DNA of 64,000 nucleotides, taken from Spodoptera frugiperda (Eukaryota; Arthropoda; Insecta; Lepidoptera; Noctuidae). Made by a program: the position numbers and the translations under genes. Each line of letters opens with the position of its first letter. Within the stretch, counting starts at the first letter, position 1. Below, one piece after another: positions 1 to 12,300 of the stretch. The notes under the pieces were generated by a model, which ran no database searches, was not told where the DNA came from, and worked only from the letters and a program-made list of their open reading frames with translations. The stretch covers positions 3,596,001 to 3,660,000 of the forward strand of contig NC_064217.1 of NCBI RefSeq assembly GCF_023101765.2. Direction: 5' to 3'.

Positions 1-224
1 TAGAGTAATTATTAATAAAATATTTTAATTGGTTTTCAAGTTATTACATGTTTACAATCATGTAAGACCACTTTAATTAATAAGGAAAGACTGTAAAAGA
101 ACTTGTTGTTGTTAAAATTATTAATTAATTAATTACAGTTACGGCTCATTAACAGAATTCAAACACTTGGAATGCCAAACTTTTGGAAGTAATTACATTG
201 TGGTCAATTATTTAACTATTTATT

Positions 225-430
225 TTATATGAAACTAGCTTTTGCCTGAGGTTTCGCCTGCATTCTCGTGGGATAAAAGTATCCTATAACCTCATACAGC
301 ACAGCTGCGCCGCCACCCCGGCACATACCCTGTATGTATACCAAAGTTCACAAAAATCCATTCAGCACTTTCAAGGTGATTGACAAACAACCATACAAAC
401 AAACAACCTTTCAAAATAATATTAGTGTGT
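225..430 (-). repeat. Degenerate transposable-element remnant (Helitron-like tail)
   Basis: The text resembles a very common insect repeat: an AAACTAGCTTTTGCC start, a GGGATAAAAGTATCCTAT core and a run of CAAACAAACAACC before an AATATTAGTG end. Read on the minus strand it ends in CTAG followed by T, which fits a Helitron terminus, but the rest is too decayed to be sure. It lies in the intron left of RMND5 exon 3. No coding signal is seen from 1 to 503. Confidence 0.45.
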
Positions 431-503
431 CATAGAGTGTGGTGTTTATCCATTTTTAAGCAACTGAGAAGTTAGTCAACAAATTCTCAATCTTTTATCT
501 TAC

Positions 504-1887
504 CTGTCTATACAAATGTTGAGCTATGGCCTGTTCCATGATAGGCCTGTTGACGTCATTACAGAAGGACTCTGCCTTTGGAGCTACTGATGCATAATCA
601 GCAATGAAGTGCCTGTCAATGGACTTGCCCACCCTTGAAACTGTTGCGTGCAGTTCTCTGTGATCTGTTCAGACAAAGGCATGTTTCTTTAATATGTGAA
701 GAAGAGTTTAAAAATAAATGTAATGTAGAAATAGTACATAAAATCATAACTTTTATCATTATTACATGTCTACTGCTGAACATAGGATACTTCCAATGAA
801 AAATGAAGTAAAAATTATAATTTTGTGGCTAAGATCAAAATGCTACTAATATGATACTGCTATCCAGCGATAAGCAAGCATGGTGATTAATGCTCAAACC
901 CTCTTGGTGTGAGAAGAGGGCTTTAGTTAGCATTTATGGCTGTTAATATGTGATGTGATTATACAGAAATAGATGTAGTCTGGTTTAATACACAGATGCT
1001 ACATCTTATCCCAGAAAAATGGTTAAAGGTGAAGACATAAGCCTTACTTCGCATATTAAATGAAAAAGTATAGATATTAGGTACTAATTTCTATTTGTTA
1101 AAAAAAAATGTGTCACTAACAATTACCTGTAGACATTTGGGCAGTGGTTGTTTTGACTGTTGCAGCCAAATCACTGATCAGCATGGCCTGTGCTGGAGTC
1201 AGCTGAGTGTCATCTGCATCTGAAAATATAGAAATACATTAATTTAATGAAATTGTTATACAATCATTAAGTCAACAGAATATTATAGTGTAATAAGCAA
1301 TATTACTCTAGGCAATATTTATCTAAATATAGCAACATTATTAAAGTACCACATGCATCTATCTGCACTTTGTTAAACATGCACAAAAAATCTTAAAAAT
1401 CCTTCATTATTTAGTGCAATAACCTTATCAAGTACAAACAACCTCTGCTTTGACAAACATACATGTTATTGAACTACACACAACCACAATGACTAACTTG
1501 TTTTGCTACAAAGCTTAGATAAGACTACAAATATTGCTAAAAAAAATACCATGTCTACAAAACAGGTGAAAGGTGCAATGATTTAATCAGTTAAGCACAT
1601 TTCAAACACGTAAGAGCTAGTATATTAAGCTAATTTACTTATAGACGGGAATAAATAGAAATTGGAAAGTCACGTCATGGCCATTTACATACACAAACAG
1701 GACACACAGTGAACAAAGAGGACGCTTAGAGGGTGACAACAAAATACTCACGTTTGGTTATTTCTTGCCTTATTTCTTCCACTTGATCTATAATATTCTG
1801 TAGCAATTTACTAGAGTTATCATTTAGAGACTTAAACTTCGATAAAGCTTTGTCTAAATCTTGTTCAACTCCGAGACACGAATCCAT
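504..1887 (-). CDS. Rmnd5: RMND5-like CTLH E3 ubiquitin ligase subunit, first three coding exons (partial)
   Basis: Three minus-strand exons: 1752-1887 (ATG at 1887), 1127-1219 and 504-664, joined at GT-AG sites with matching phases. The protein begins MDSCLGVEQDLDKALSKF, close to the start of animal RMND5A/B. It continues through DADDTQLTPAQAML and DHRELHATVSRVGKSIDRHF to NRPIMEQAIAQHLYRQ, which is where the LisH motif begins in this family. RMND5 is a RING-type subunit of the CTLH (GID) complex, a cytoplasmic and nuclear ubiquitin ligase. The CTLH/CRA and RING parts are missing because the gene runs off the left edge. The ATG is chosen because the family starts with the same MD-C-VE-L-K pattern. 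The gene faces prohibitin-2 across about 460 bp. Confidence 0.85.
766..950. repeat. Decayed lepidopteran SINE/LINE-tail repeat in RMND5 intron 2
   Basis: Contains TGTCTACTGCTGAACATAGG near the left end and a GCTCAAACCCTC..GTGTGAGAAGAGG block near the right end. I recognise both phrases from abundant lepidopteran repeats. No open frame or intact ends. The rest of the intron (665-1126) is plain A+T-rich sequence. Confidence 0.4.
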
Positions 1888-2344
1888 GATGTTGTGATCA
1901 CAATTTAACTTGGATAGTTACAAATAACACGTTCTAGTCTCAATTTATGTAACTGAGCAATAACAAAGTACAAAGACGTGTTATTTTACAGAAGAATAAG
2001 GTAAATATTTTTAGACGAAATTTATGAAAACAGACATTTTGCTCTCAGCTGAATTTCTAATCCACACAACAAGACAGATACAAAAATTATAATGTCATTA
2101 TCGTTGTCAATGCTAAGTCATAGACAGTTTTCCATAGAGTGGAGACCATAGAGAATAAAAAACCAGTACTAAAAATCGACTAAATGAACCGGTGATTTTA
2201 TAACCTTCTTTTTATTTCTTCTTTTTGTCTATGGTCGTTGCACAATAAAATTATTCGATTTCGGTCTGCTGTTTTAGGTTAGAATTTATAATCGTAAAAA
2301 GTATTAAAATTTGGTAATAATACGCATTTAGAAACCTCGCTAGT
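1888..2344. promoter_or_regulatory. Shared divergent promoter region of RMND5 and prohibitin-2
   Basis: A 457-bp spacer separates the two start codons, which point away from each other. It must hold both 5'UTRs and both core promoters. I see no clear TATA box; the region is moderately A+T rich. The call rests on position, not on a recognised element. Confidence 0.4.
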
Positions 2345-3244
2345 ATGGCACAAAGTAAGCTTAACGATATGGCGGGCAAATTCGCCAAGGGTGGACCTCC
2401 TGGCCTGAACGCTGGAATAAAAGTGGTGGCTGTCTTAGGTGCGGCAGCTTATGGCGTCTCACAATCCTTGTTTACCGTTGAAGGTGGTCATCGTGCCATC
2501 ATGTTCAACAGAATAGGAGGTATACAGCAACACGTTATGAGTGAAGGTATGCACTTCCGCGTTCCTTGGTTCCAGTACCCCATCATTTACGACATCAGGT
2601 CCCGTCCTCGCAAGATTTCATCACCCACCGGATCCAAGGATTTGCAAATGGTTAACATTTCCTTGAGAGTACTCTCTCGTCCCGATGCGAGCTCACTCCC
2701 TACCATGTACAGACAGCTCGGCACTGACTATGATGAAAAAGTGTTGCCCTCAATTTGCAATGAAGTACTGAAGTCTGTGGTTGCAAAGTTCAATGCATCA
2801 CAGCTGATTACACAGCGTCAGCAGGTCTCACTTTTAATCAGAAGAGAGCTGGTGGAACGTGCGGCTGATTTCAATATTATTTTGGATGATGTATCTCTAA
2901 CTGAATTGAGCTTTGGTAAGGAATATACAGCTGCAGTTGAAGCTAAGCAGGTAGCCCAGCAGGAGGCTCAGCGTGCTGCTTTCGTTGTGGAAAGAGCCAA
3001 GCAGGAGCGTCAACAAAAGATTGTACAGGCTGAGGGTGAAGCTGAAGCAGCTGAAATGTTGGGTAAAGCTATGGGAATGAACCCTGGTTACCTGAAACTG
3101 AGAAAGATCCGTGCTGCTCAAAGCATTTCTAGAATGATTGCCCAATCTCAAAACCGTGTATTCCTCCCTGGCAACAGCTTGATGATCAACCTCCAGGATC
3201 CTACCTTTGACGACCTGTCCGAGAAGCTGACTAAGAAGAAGTAA
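2345..3244 (+). CDS. Phb2: Prohibitin-2
   Basis: A 299-residue uninterrupted ORF, the same length as human PHB2. Prohibitin-2 forms ring assemblies with prohibitin-1 in the inner mitochondrial membrane, where it scaffolds proteases and supports cristae and mitophagy. Visible features are a hydrophobic N-terminal anchor (about residues 23-43), the SPFH/PHB domain starting at LFTVEGGHRAIMFNRIGG, and RVPWFQYPIIYDIRSRPRKI. A long Ala/Glu/Gln-rich coiled coil follows (about 190-245) with EYTAAVEAKQVAQQEAQRA. The C-terminus is lysine rich. The whole coding sequence lies in one exon. A poly(A) signal AATAAA at 3482-3487 gives a 3'UTR of about 250 bp. Confidence 0.95.
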   Translation: MAQSKLNDMAGKFAKGGPPGLNAGIKVVAVLGAAAYGVSQSLFTVEGGHRAIMFNRIGGIQQHVMSEGMHFRVPWFQYPIIYDIRSRPRKISSPTGSKDLQMVNISLRVLSRPDASSLPTMYRQLGTDYDEKVLPSICNEVLKSVVAKFNASQLITQRQQVSLLIRRELVERAADFNIILDDVSLTELSFGKEYTAAVEAKQVAQQEAQRAAFVVERAKQERQQKIVQAEGEAEAAEMLGKAMGMNPGYLKLRKIRAAQSISRMIAQSQNRVFLPGNSLMINLQDPTFDDLSEKLTKKK

Positions 3245-3481
3245 CATGAGGCTGAGAGTGTGTGCGCTGAAAGCCTGGAGCCTGCGACCACTCTGCCAGA
3301 AGTTGATGATACTATTCTTAAAAGTGGTGTTGCTTCATTTGTCGTTTAGTGCATTTGTTTATGTAGGTACCAAGAGCATTACAAATAATATTATGTAAAA
3401 AGTCAGCCTGTTCAGAATGTAATATTGCATTTTACGTTATCTAGTTGTAGGTTTATAGTATGTATGGGAATCTATGATTGA

Positions 3482-3487
3482 AATAAA
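3482..3487 (+). terminator. Prohibitin-2 poly(A) signal
   Basis: AATAAA about 240 bp after the prohibitin-2 stop, followed by T-rich sequence. From here to about 4255 I see only A+T-rich intergenic DNA with no coding signal. Confidence 0.6.
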
Positions 3488-4300
3488 AGTTTGAAAATTA
3501 ATTATTATTGTATTATTTCTAATAAACTTGTACCCATAATATAAACTTTATTCTTATAAGAATCTTGTAAGAATACACAATTCTTACAAACATGACACTC
3601 ATTAATATTTATAGAAGTAGGCAAGAAGTAGTGTAGCTCATAAAACACTTATTGATCATTAATTCAGATTATCATATCATATCACTAATCATATTTTGAT
3701 ATGACAATGTATAGTTTTAAACACATGTTAAATTCAACATACTAGATACTGGTATTCTTGGTGGCAAAAACATTTTAGGCAGGATTTCAGGAGCAATGCC
3801 ACCTATATATAGTAGTTTAATCACCTATATAAAATGTGTGTGATATACATTGCATTTGTGAAAAAATAGTGAGCCTCATAGTATCCATCCAATACCAAGT
3901 CAGTTTGAATAGATGCCCTAAGATAAGACTAGATAGAGTGCCAGAAGACCCTAACATTATTTTGGTAGGAGACTAGAACATGTTCCTAGTCTTATTTTAT
4001 TCTCCATAGACAAGAGACAAATCAGGACAGATCAATGAAACACAACTATTTTATCACATAAACCTAACAAATTTTAATTTACTAAGATATAAATACACTA
4101 TTCATACCTACATACATAACATGGTGTTCAATCCACATCAATTTAGGTTTCCCATTTTCAATCATCATTTAAGAATCCTGATCCCATTTAATAAAAGATA
4201 ATCACACACACACAGCAACAACGAAGCAGGAAAATAAAACAATAAGAAATGTCTAACAATTTATTAAATGGTCTAAAACAAAAATATCATAAACAATAAT

Positions 4301-4603
4301 TTACTTCTTGAGGGCAGATGGTTGTGGGCATCTAAACTTGGACATTTCAATTTCAGCTTCGAAGAAACTCATGTTATCGTACTGAAAATATTCAGGTACT
4401 TTGTACGCTCCGGTCTTTTTGGGATCTACTCCGGGACCCAAAGGTGCAGCTGCTGGTTGGATTACATTGCTGCTCAGTCCAGGAACGTCAGGTACTCCTT
4501 TACTAGCAGGTGGCGACGGTGGAGCAGGTGGCGGTGTGCTCTGAGCACCTTCACTATAAAATCTAGTGAAAGCTCTTAACGTATTCCTCCTTAGAGCATT
4601 CAT
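4301..4603 (-). CDS. Ndufv3: NDUFV3-like NADH:ubiquinone oxidoreductase subunit (10 kDa)
   Basis: A 100-residue ORF with an N-terminal presequence (MNALRRNTLRAFTRFYS: Arg-rich, no acidic residues) that fits mitochondrial import. A Pro/Ala-rich disordered linker follows. The C-terminal block YKVPEYFQYDNMSFFEAEIE continues to EMSKFRCPQPSALKK. The pattern Y-x-x-x-S-F-x-x-x-E-x-E-M-x-K-F-R-x-P-Q-P-S is the signature of NDUFV3, the small accessory subunit bound to the flavoprotein arm of complex I. The gene is intronless here and convergent with prohibitin-2. AATAAA on the minus strand (4260-4265) lies 36 bp past the stop. Function comes from the family; only the short C-terminal motif supports it. 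Confidence 0.85.
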   Translation of the reverse strand: MNALRRNTLRAFTRFYSEGAQSTPPPAPPSPPASKGVPDVPGLSSNVIQPAAAPLGPGVDPKKTGAYKVPEYFQYDNMSFFEAEIEMSKFRCPQPSALKK

Positions 4604-6338
4604 TATTTTTTATTACACAATCACACAGGCAATAGAAGACTTCTGTTGTTTGACATTTGACAGCAAATATTTTTTTAGAAACTTAATGACAGTGACATGT
4701 TTGATATGTAATTACTTTTTAGTCTATGTTATCCACGAATATTTTTTTCTCACTTCGTACACCAAGCGGCAAGCAAGAGGTGCTTAAAGTATGTAAAGGA
4801 ACGTAGGTAATTTTTAATTATTTTTCTCAAAAATGAAGGAATGAGTATTGGTTTTAGACCATTTTTAGCCAATGAGACATTGTTGGATTCGGTACTGTGC
4901 TAGTATTCTATAACTGTAGACTTAAAATTAGCCCATTTGGTCACTTATGCACTTTTGCGTACTTAACATTTTTTAAATAATTAAATGAACTACAAAATTT
5001 TAATTTACTTTCGATTCTACGTCAAATATGCGTAATAAAATGTATTATTACAGTCGTAATATGTGAGGTATTTTGTTTTAGTAAGAAAAAAAATATATGT
5101 TTCTTTTTTTTTACTAAAGCCAAACAACATCCAGTTCCTATGTTCTTATCACACATAATTACATATATTTTTTATCGTATAATATTGAGTAAGTTTGTAT
5201 ACTGTAGTTAATCTGTAAATGCAGAAAAAATGTAACTGTTTTAAATAATTATGACGCTAAAAGTAAAATTATGTTTCGGATTTTGATGACTACGCTAATT
5301 TATATTTACCCATATTCTGGTTGTTTGAGATTAGAAGATTTTATTAATATTTCGCCCCATGACTATCTTGACTTCTAAGAATATTATTTATTCATTAGCC
5401 GAAAAAAAATGATAGATGGATCGTTACACCAGACATGCTTTACTTCCGTGGTACGGTGCGTCTCCTCTAGAGTCTATGGTTTTTCACGACTGTTTTGGAT
5501 AGTTTACTTACCTTGCCTATATTGCCGATTTTTCGGTCTAGAAGCGGAATATGTGTATAGTTTTGCTGTGTAATCTATAACATAATATGCTATAATGTTT
5601 TACAATCATAGTTAAGTTTACTTGCTTTGTAGGTGTCCATTAAACACAAGTTCAGCCATTTACATGAAAGGTGAGTACAAAAAATTGGTACCTCTATTTT
5701 TTTTTGTAAAGCTTAGGTTTCACCCTTATGTCACTATGAAAACAGTGAATTTATGTATTACTGTTCCGTATTTCAGTGACAAAAGTGTTATGTCTGTTTG
5801 TGGATAATTATTCATACATCTCTACATAAGTTATAGTTCATATATATACCTATTTGCCGCTATTTTGTGCGTTATATTTATGTATAGCATAAGTTACCCG
5901 ACCAAGTTGCATAGGTCGTGAGGAAGCATTGCGTTCCATTTCATGTATGGGAATCTTGCAATCGATAGAATATATCCTTATATCTAATACGTAGCTTGAG
6001 TCTATTGACCTCAGCATGAAAGTATTGTAAAATAAATCACAAGTTAAAGTTTGGTAGCATGAAATTAGTATAAAACATGTTTTTAAAAGTGATAAATTAA
6101 AGGACAAGGCTGGCAAACGAAAAAAAGTATGGTAATGGAACGTTTTTTAGTCTATGGTTTTTTATTTAGTTTTTGGAATTTGATGAGTGTTTGTATTTTA
6201 CAGAAAAATTTAATTATCTTCCATTGTACCACATTACTGTAACGAAAAGTGTGTTTGTGATATTAATCTAGAACCTAATAATATATGCGGAACAAGTATA
6301 AAGTAAAATACGCGTGCGAATAAGAGAGAATTCGTGAA
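4604..6338. other. Intergenic region with one possible 5'UTR exon
   Basis: A+T-rich spacer between the NDUFV3-like gene (minus) and ATRX (plus); it must hold both promoters. One segment, 5633-5670, has a good acceptor (TTGCTTTGTAG) before it and a good donor (GTGAGT) after it, and could be a non-coding first exon of ATRX. Nothing else proves that. The short ORFs here look like chance. Confidence 0.3.
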
Positions 6339-9300
6339 ATGGCTGCCGAAGTGCCTGTTTGCGATTTGTTGAGTGAAGCAGTGGAGTATATGTCTAAACT
6401 TGGCGTTAATTTACGTGACCGATCTGATAGTTTGATAAAGAAAAGAATAAATAATAAGAAGTTGCGGAATGCACGCGCAGTTTTAAAAGCAGCTGAAAAG
6501 GTGCTTCTCATTTGTGAATTGTCAAAAAAATCACTCGCGAATGTTGAAACCGGCGTTCGAAAAGTCTTATCCATTATTGACGCATCTCAGGCGCAAACAA
6601 ATAGCAGTGATGGCGGGAAAACTAGTAATAGCGCATTGGATAAGCGTAATGACCGATTTTTTTATTTTGAATATGAATCATGCACATTGCGAGTATCTAA
6701 GAAAATTTCAATAAAACACTTTACAGATGTAAAGGTCATGGCAAAAAAGTTGCCAGTTTCTATGCAGGACAAATATCCAGTATTTTATGACTGCAAACTT
6801 AAGAGATTAAGGAACAAATCATCAGAAAATCAAGATGATAAGCAAGCAGACAATTGTGGAAAAACTAAGACGAAAAGCAAAGTTTTTGGAGAATTTCCAG
6901 AAACCCAGACTTCAAATGTTTCAGATGAATCTGATTCAAATTCATGTGACAAGTCAACGAAGGAAAAAGATAATCTCAATGAGAAAAAAATTGTTGAAAA
7001 TGATGTTATAGAGGCTTTGGATTCTATTGCTCTCAATGATACATCAGATACTGTTCAAGATGATAATGTTTGTGATAAACAGGAAAGCAATGGAAACAAA
7101 GACAGCAATTTGGGTGAGGATACAGCAGTGTCTGAACTTATTGAATGCTTTGCAAATGAAGCAAAGGTTGATGAGGATGAAACATGCGATGGCAAACTCA
7201 AAAAAAGGAAAAAAGAAGCTACCCTTATTAGGAAGAAGTTTAGTAAAATTAAGATAATTGATGATGATAGTTCAGATAGTGAAAATAATTCTAAAAGCAC
7301 AGAAAATGTCACCCATAAGATATCATCATCTGATGAAGAAACTAATATAAATTCAGAGAAGGAAAATGATGATAAAGAAACAAAATCAAAAGAAAAGAAA
7401 TCTAGTAACAGTGATGTAGACACAAATAAATATGATTCAGACAACAATTCTGCAAAATCTGACAATAGTTCTAAACCCCTGATAAGATGTGTAAATATAT
7501 CTAAATTACTTAAACCTGATGCATTAAGTTCAGAAACAATTCAACCATCAAACCAAAGACAAAATACTCAAAGTAAGTCATTAATTTCAAAACATAAAGA
7601 AAAAGAGAAGAAACCACATAGCAATTCTAAAGATGATGTCCAAAAGCAAAGAACAATAAATTCAAGTGATGATGAATTTTGGGCCCAAAAAAGAAAAGAG
7701 GTTAAAAAATTTAAACCTAAGCAGTTTTCTGTAAATATTAATAGATTACCACAATTTACAACCAATTTTATGCTTTCTCATAAGTTGAAGAGAATCACTC
7801 AAAATAACAAAACTGTTTATGAAGTCAATGGTACAGACTCTGACCATTTAAAGAAGAATATTGACAAAGTTAAGAATGCCTTACTAAATGAATCTGGGTC
7901 AGATTCTGACAACACCATTTCACACAAAGCAAAGAAAGTTAAAAAGTCTCTTCTCAAAAATTCTGATTCTGAAAGATCTTCAAATAATGATGATAATAGT
8001 TCCTTAGAAAATGGCGATGATGCCTTGTCCTCTAAAACAAATAAAGTAAAAGAATCTCTTCTTCATGATTCTGATTCAGAATTGAAGGAAAAGTCTTCAA
8101 ACATTAATAGTTGCTCAAATAATGTTGATGATGCCTTAATATCTGAAGCAAATAAAGTAAAAGAATCACTGCTTAATGATTCTGATACTGAATTAAAAGA
8201 CAAATCTTCAAATAATGACTTTGATACTTGCTCAGATAATATTGATGATGCCTTATTAGCTGAAACAAATAAGGCAATAGAATCATTTATCAACGAATCT
8301 AATAACCAATCAAAAGAACAAGCAACAAACAAATCCAGCAACAGTAGTTCAAATAACCAAGAAGACACAACAGATAATGCAGTTGTTAAAGATGCACTTC
8401 TTCATGAATCTGATTCAGGAAGCGATAAAGTCGTTACCAAAGATTGTGATAAAGAATTAGAAAAAGATGTTGCTAAGGAAATTAAAGATGCTTTGCTTAA
8501 TGACTCTGAATCTGATAAAAATGAGTGTGCTCAAGATGAAACAAGTAATAATGCCACTAAAGATAAAGTTGCCAGATCACAAAATGAGTCTGATGTAAGT
8601 GAGCACTCTGATGAAACTGAAGCTCAAAATCCAGATAAAATCAAGTCATCCCTGTTAAATGATTCATCTGATAGTGGAAAAAAATCACCAATTAGTTCTA
8701 AGAAGAAAAAGAAATTAAAAAAACTTAGAAGAACAAACAGCAAAAGGCAAGGTAAACGAAATAGGTTGTGCTACACATCAAGCTCAGAAAGTGAAGATGA
8801 ATTAAATATCAAGTCTAAGGAGATTACTCATAAACATCATAAAAGAAAATCACGTCAATCCAATTCTTCTTCATCCAGTGAGGAAAATAGGAAAAAGAAG
8901 CAAAAAACTGATGGAACTGGTGATGAGCATTCAGATACTGGTGTTAGCAAGGTTAGGAATTAAGTACATTTTAATTGTAAACAAAATCAGTACAATTTTA
9001 TGATTGCCATTCCTTGTATATTCTACAAATTTAGGGACAATTCTATGTGATTAATCTGTGTATTTTTATTAAATTTGTTGCATTTAGTTTTTAAGTATGT
9101 ACTTACTTACCTATAGTTATTGGATAAAATGAATGTCTTGTTCATTGGTAGTCATTAAATGCCAATTGAAATACTTTGGACTTTTCATTCCACACTATGA
9201 CACAAGAAGCACAAGGTAGCTCTAATTTTTAATCAATAAATACAAGGTGAAGGTATAACTGGTAGATTTCGAAATATTTGGATAACTCGTTTTTTATACC

Positions 9301-12300
9301 TCTGCTTTGTATTTGACTTGAAGTGAAGGCGAAACAAGCAAGAAAATAAATTTTATGGTAATAATTACAGATGGTACGTTCTAAGGCAAAACCGTGTGGA
9401 AGCAGCGGCCAGAATTCTGATATTCAAGATGCATCAGACAAAGATATTGATGGGTAAATATGATAGTATAAAAAGGGGGTTACTTATACAATGAAGTGGC
9501 TAATTTGGCCCTGTATGGTTTGGTGTTGGTAAATAACCATTGGTATGGAATCATTCAAAAATGTGTGGAATCATTAAAAAACATTGTATGATTCATTAAT
9601 TCTTCATTTATGGGAGTTCAACATCAACTCTATTCGAAAATTTGATTGCTAAAAGGAAACTTAAACACTTGTATAATAATATTCTCACAGTCTTTTATAA
9701 AAACTTTGAGCGTGCTAGCTGCACTAGCCAGCTAACGTCATTATTCATTGGTCTGCATGATATGTATAGAAAAAAGGAATGCAAAAAATCTGGCTGCAAA
9801 TTTTAAGAAATTATCAAGTTTTTGCGTTTAAAAGTTGATAATACATATAATGAATTGTTGGTGGAGTGGTCGCATTGACAGAATGGATAGCCACGGGTTC
9901 AATTCCCGGCAAGCACAGAGCCTGTAATCACACACACACGCTGGTAGAGTCATGCGTTTGTGTTCGAATGGTGATCCAATCGAAAAGTCAATATCTATAA
10001 AAGGTGTACTATAATACCGTACTGGCGAAAAATGGGAGATGCATGTCTTTGTCTAAATGGAGTGGTGTTATTGGTTTTTACATTTTTAACTGCTTGTTAG
10101 TTCCACTTCTAAGCATATTGTAAATAATTTTAGTAAAAATATCAATCAATACATAATAACCTAATGTTATTTATCAACGTACACTTGCATTGATTTTATT
10201 AATCGACATTATGTACATAGTACATATACTTGTTAATAAGAATAATGTCCATTCTCAGATAACCATGGAATATAGAAGTGGATTATAGTAAAAATATTTA
10301 CACTCATTCACTCACTTGGCAGTTTTATCAGTATTTTTTTAAATGTTTTGTAGACTGACAAATTTGAATACATTAAACAAAAAACATCGACGGCGTGATT
10401 CCTCGTCGACGAATAACACGGTCACCCGAAGCGGTGGTAAGAAGACTCTTACGATCAAAACTGAGGATATGAAAGTAACGTATGATGACCTGCTGTCTGC
10501 AGCTGCCAGCAGTTCTGAACCCTCCGATGATGAAAATATGCCTGAAGAAGGTAAAGTAATAAAGGGAATTTAATTAATTCATCGAGATAGGTCAGAATCT
10601 GAAATAGATAGGTGATACTGTCGTTATGTTACTTTTGCTAGAAGAAAAACAGCAGTTTAGGGACTCTAAATGCATGTAATTGAACTGTCAGGTCTAGTTC
10701 CACAGAACTCCCCTGTGATCCTCTCTAGGAAACTCAATAGGCACGAAATAGGTAACATTAAATCTTCAATAAACACTTCAGTAAATTGATTTGATTACGA
10801 TATAGTAGTGGTATGTTTACCATGTAATACTGCCATTTAGCTACTTTTGTAATATGAATTGTAAGAAGAATCACGAGTATATATTTAGACAGTGTGAAAT
10901 ATTATTGAATAGAGGATTGAATTTATATTAAATTAGGGATTTGTAACTTGAAAACTTGTGAAAGTAATATAGTGTTACAAAGAAAAGTACCTAGTTCTAA
11001 TAACTGTATTTTCAAATATTAGGTAAGTTTGCATATAAATCGATAGTTTATACATTGTAGACTGTAGGTACTGCAACAGTTAACAGCTTGAAATACAACT
11101 CTCATTGAGCGATATAATGATTCAACAATAAAATTAATGTCACTTAATAAGCTTTCTATCCTAAAATTTTGTCTAATTATGATTTCTTAATATTATTATT
11201 TATTAATTAACATTTTTCCCATATTTTAGAGCTGCCCACCATACCATCTGGACTCAATGGCGATAGTATCGAGCATTTAGCTAAAGATGATTTATTAGGC
11301 GAGAGTGATTCTTCAGGGTCACAGAATGAAAAGAGAAGTGAGGCGGAGGTATGAAGTTTTTGAAACAATTAGTTATTAAATTGAATGTCTTTTGTTAAAA
11401 TATACTATATTGTTGTTATTATTTATCTAAAGGAAACTCGCAATGAAGAGGAATCGGAGGATGAACAAAAGTGAGTCAACTTTATAATACTTTACTTAAT
11501 AGTTAATGGGTTTCATTATAGTGTATTTGTCAATCAAATATTCTACTTGAATGAAAAATCTAATATTTGCATAAGCTCAATTATTTAAAAATTATCAATC
11601 TAAAAATGTCAACATGCTAAATGTCACCCTTATAAAAAAATACTTTAACTTACAATATAAGACATTTGTTAGTTGTTACCTAAAACAAAATTCTTGAATT
11701 CCAGTGTAAAATTAAAACGGCAACGCAAGGCGAATGCGATATCCTCGGATTCTGAAGGTGGAACTTCACACCGTAAGCAGAGGGATGAGGACGTGAGAGT
11801 GAGTGATTTCGAGGACTCGGAGGACGAGAGTTCGGAGTCCAGAGAGAAGCGCTCCAAGCGAAAGAAGAAAGGATCTGAGAGTGATGCCTCGGGAGGATCT
11901 AGTAATGAAGGAGGGTGAGTTTGTTACTTTTTTATTCCTTATACGTTAAACATCGCGTCAGTCACAGGTAACCAGTACCCTTAGTATGAGTTTGATTTAG
12001 GTTTAAAGTAATTGAAACGGAGCGCGTTCGGCGCTCTGATTGATTGGATTATACGAGCCGGCCAATCACAGCGCCGAATGTTTTCTCGTTTTGATTACTG
12101 TAAACGTTAAGCAAATTCATACTAAGCGTACCGCTAGTAGATAATATTACTTATTAGGATTTCTGATTACTCAAATAGTAGTAGTACTGAAGAACAAAAT
12201 TATTGATACATAACATTAAATACTTAATTAATTAAAATAAATTCAGTGGTGTTTTGATATTGCCTAATTTATTTATATGATCAACAACTTCTAATATTAG

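Noticed and set aside
2897..3247. 116-codon minus-strand ORF
   Set aside because: Antisense to the prohibitin-2 coiled coil; low-complexity Leu/Ser product.
7055..7465. 136-codon minus-strand ORF
   Set aside because: Antisense shadow of the Ser/Asp-rich ATRX exon 1 (GAT/TCA-rich codons read as Ile/Ser/Leu); no family similarity.
9855..9985. tRNA gene in ATRX intron 2
   Set aside because: Only box-like pieces are present; no complete cloverleaf or terminator, so it is better read as a SINE remnant.
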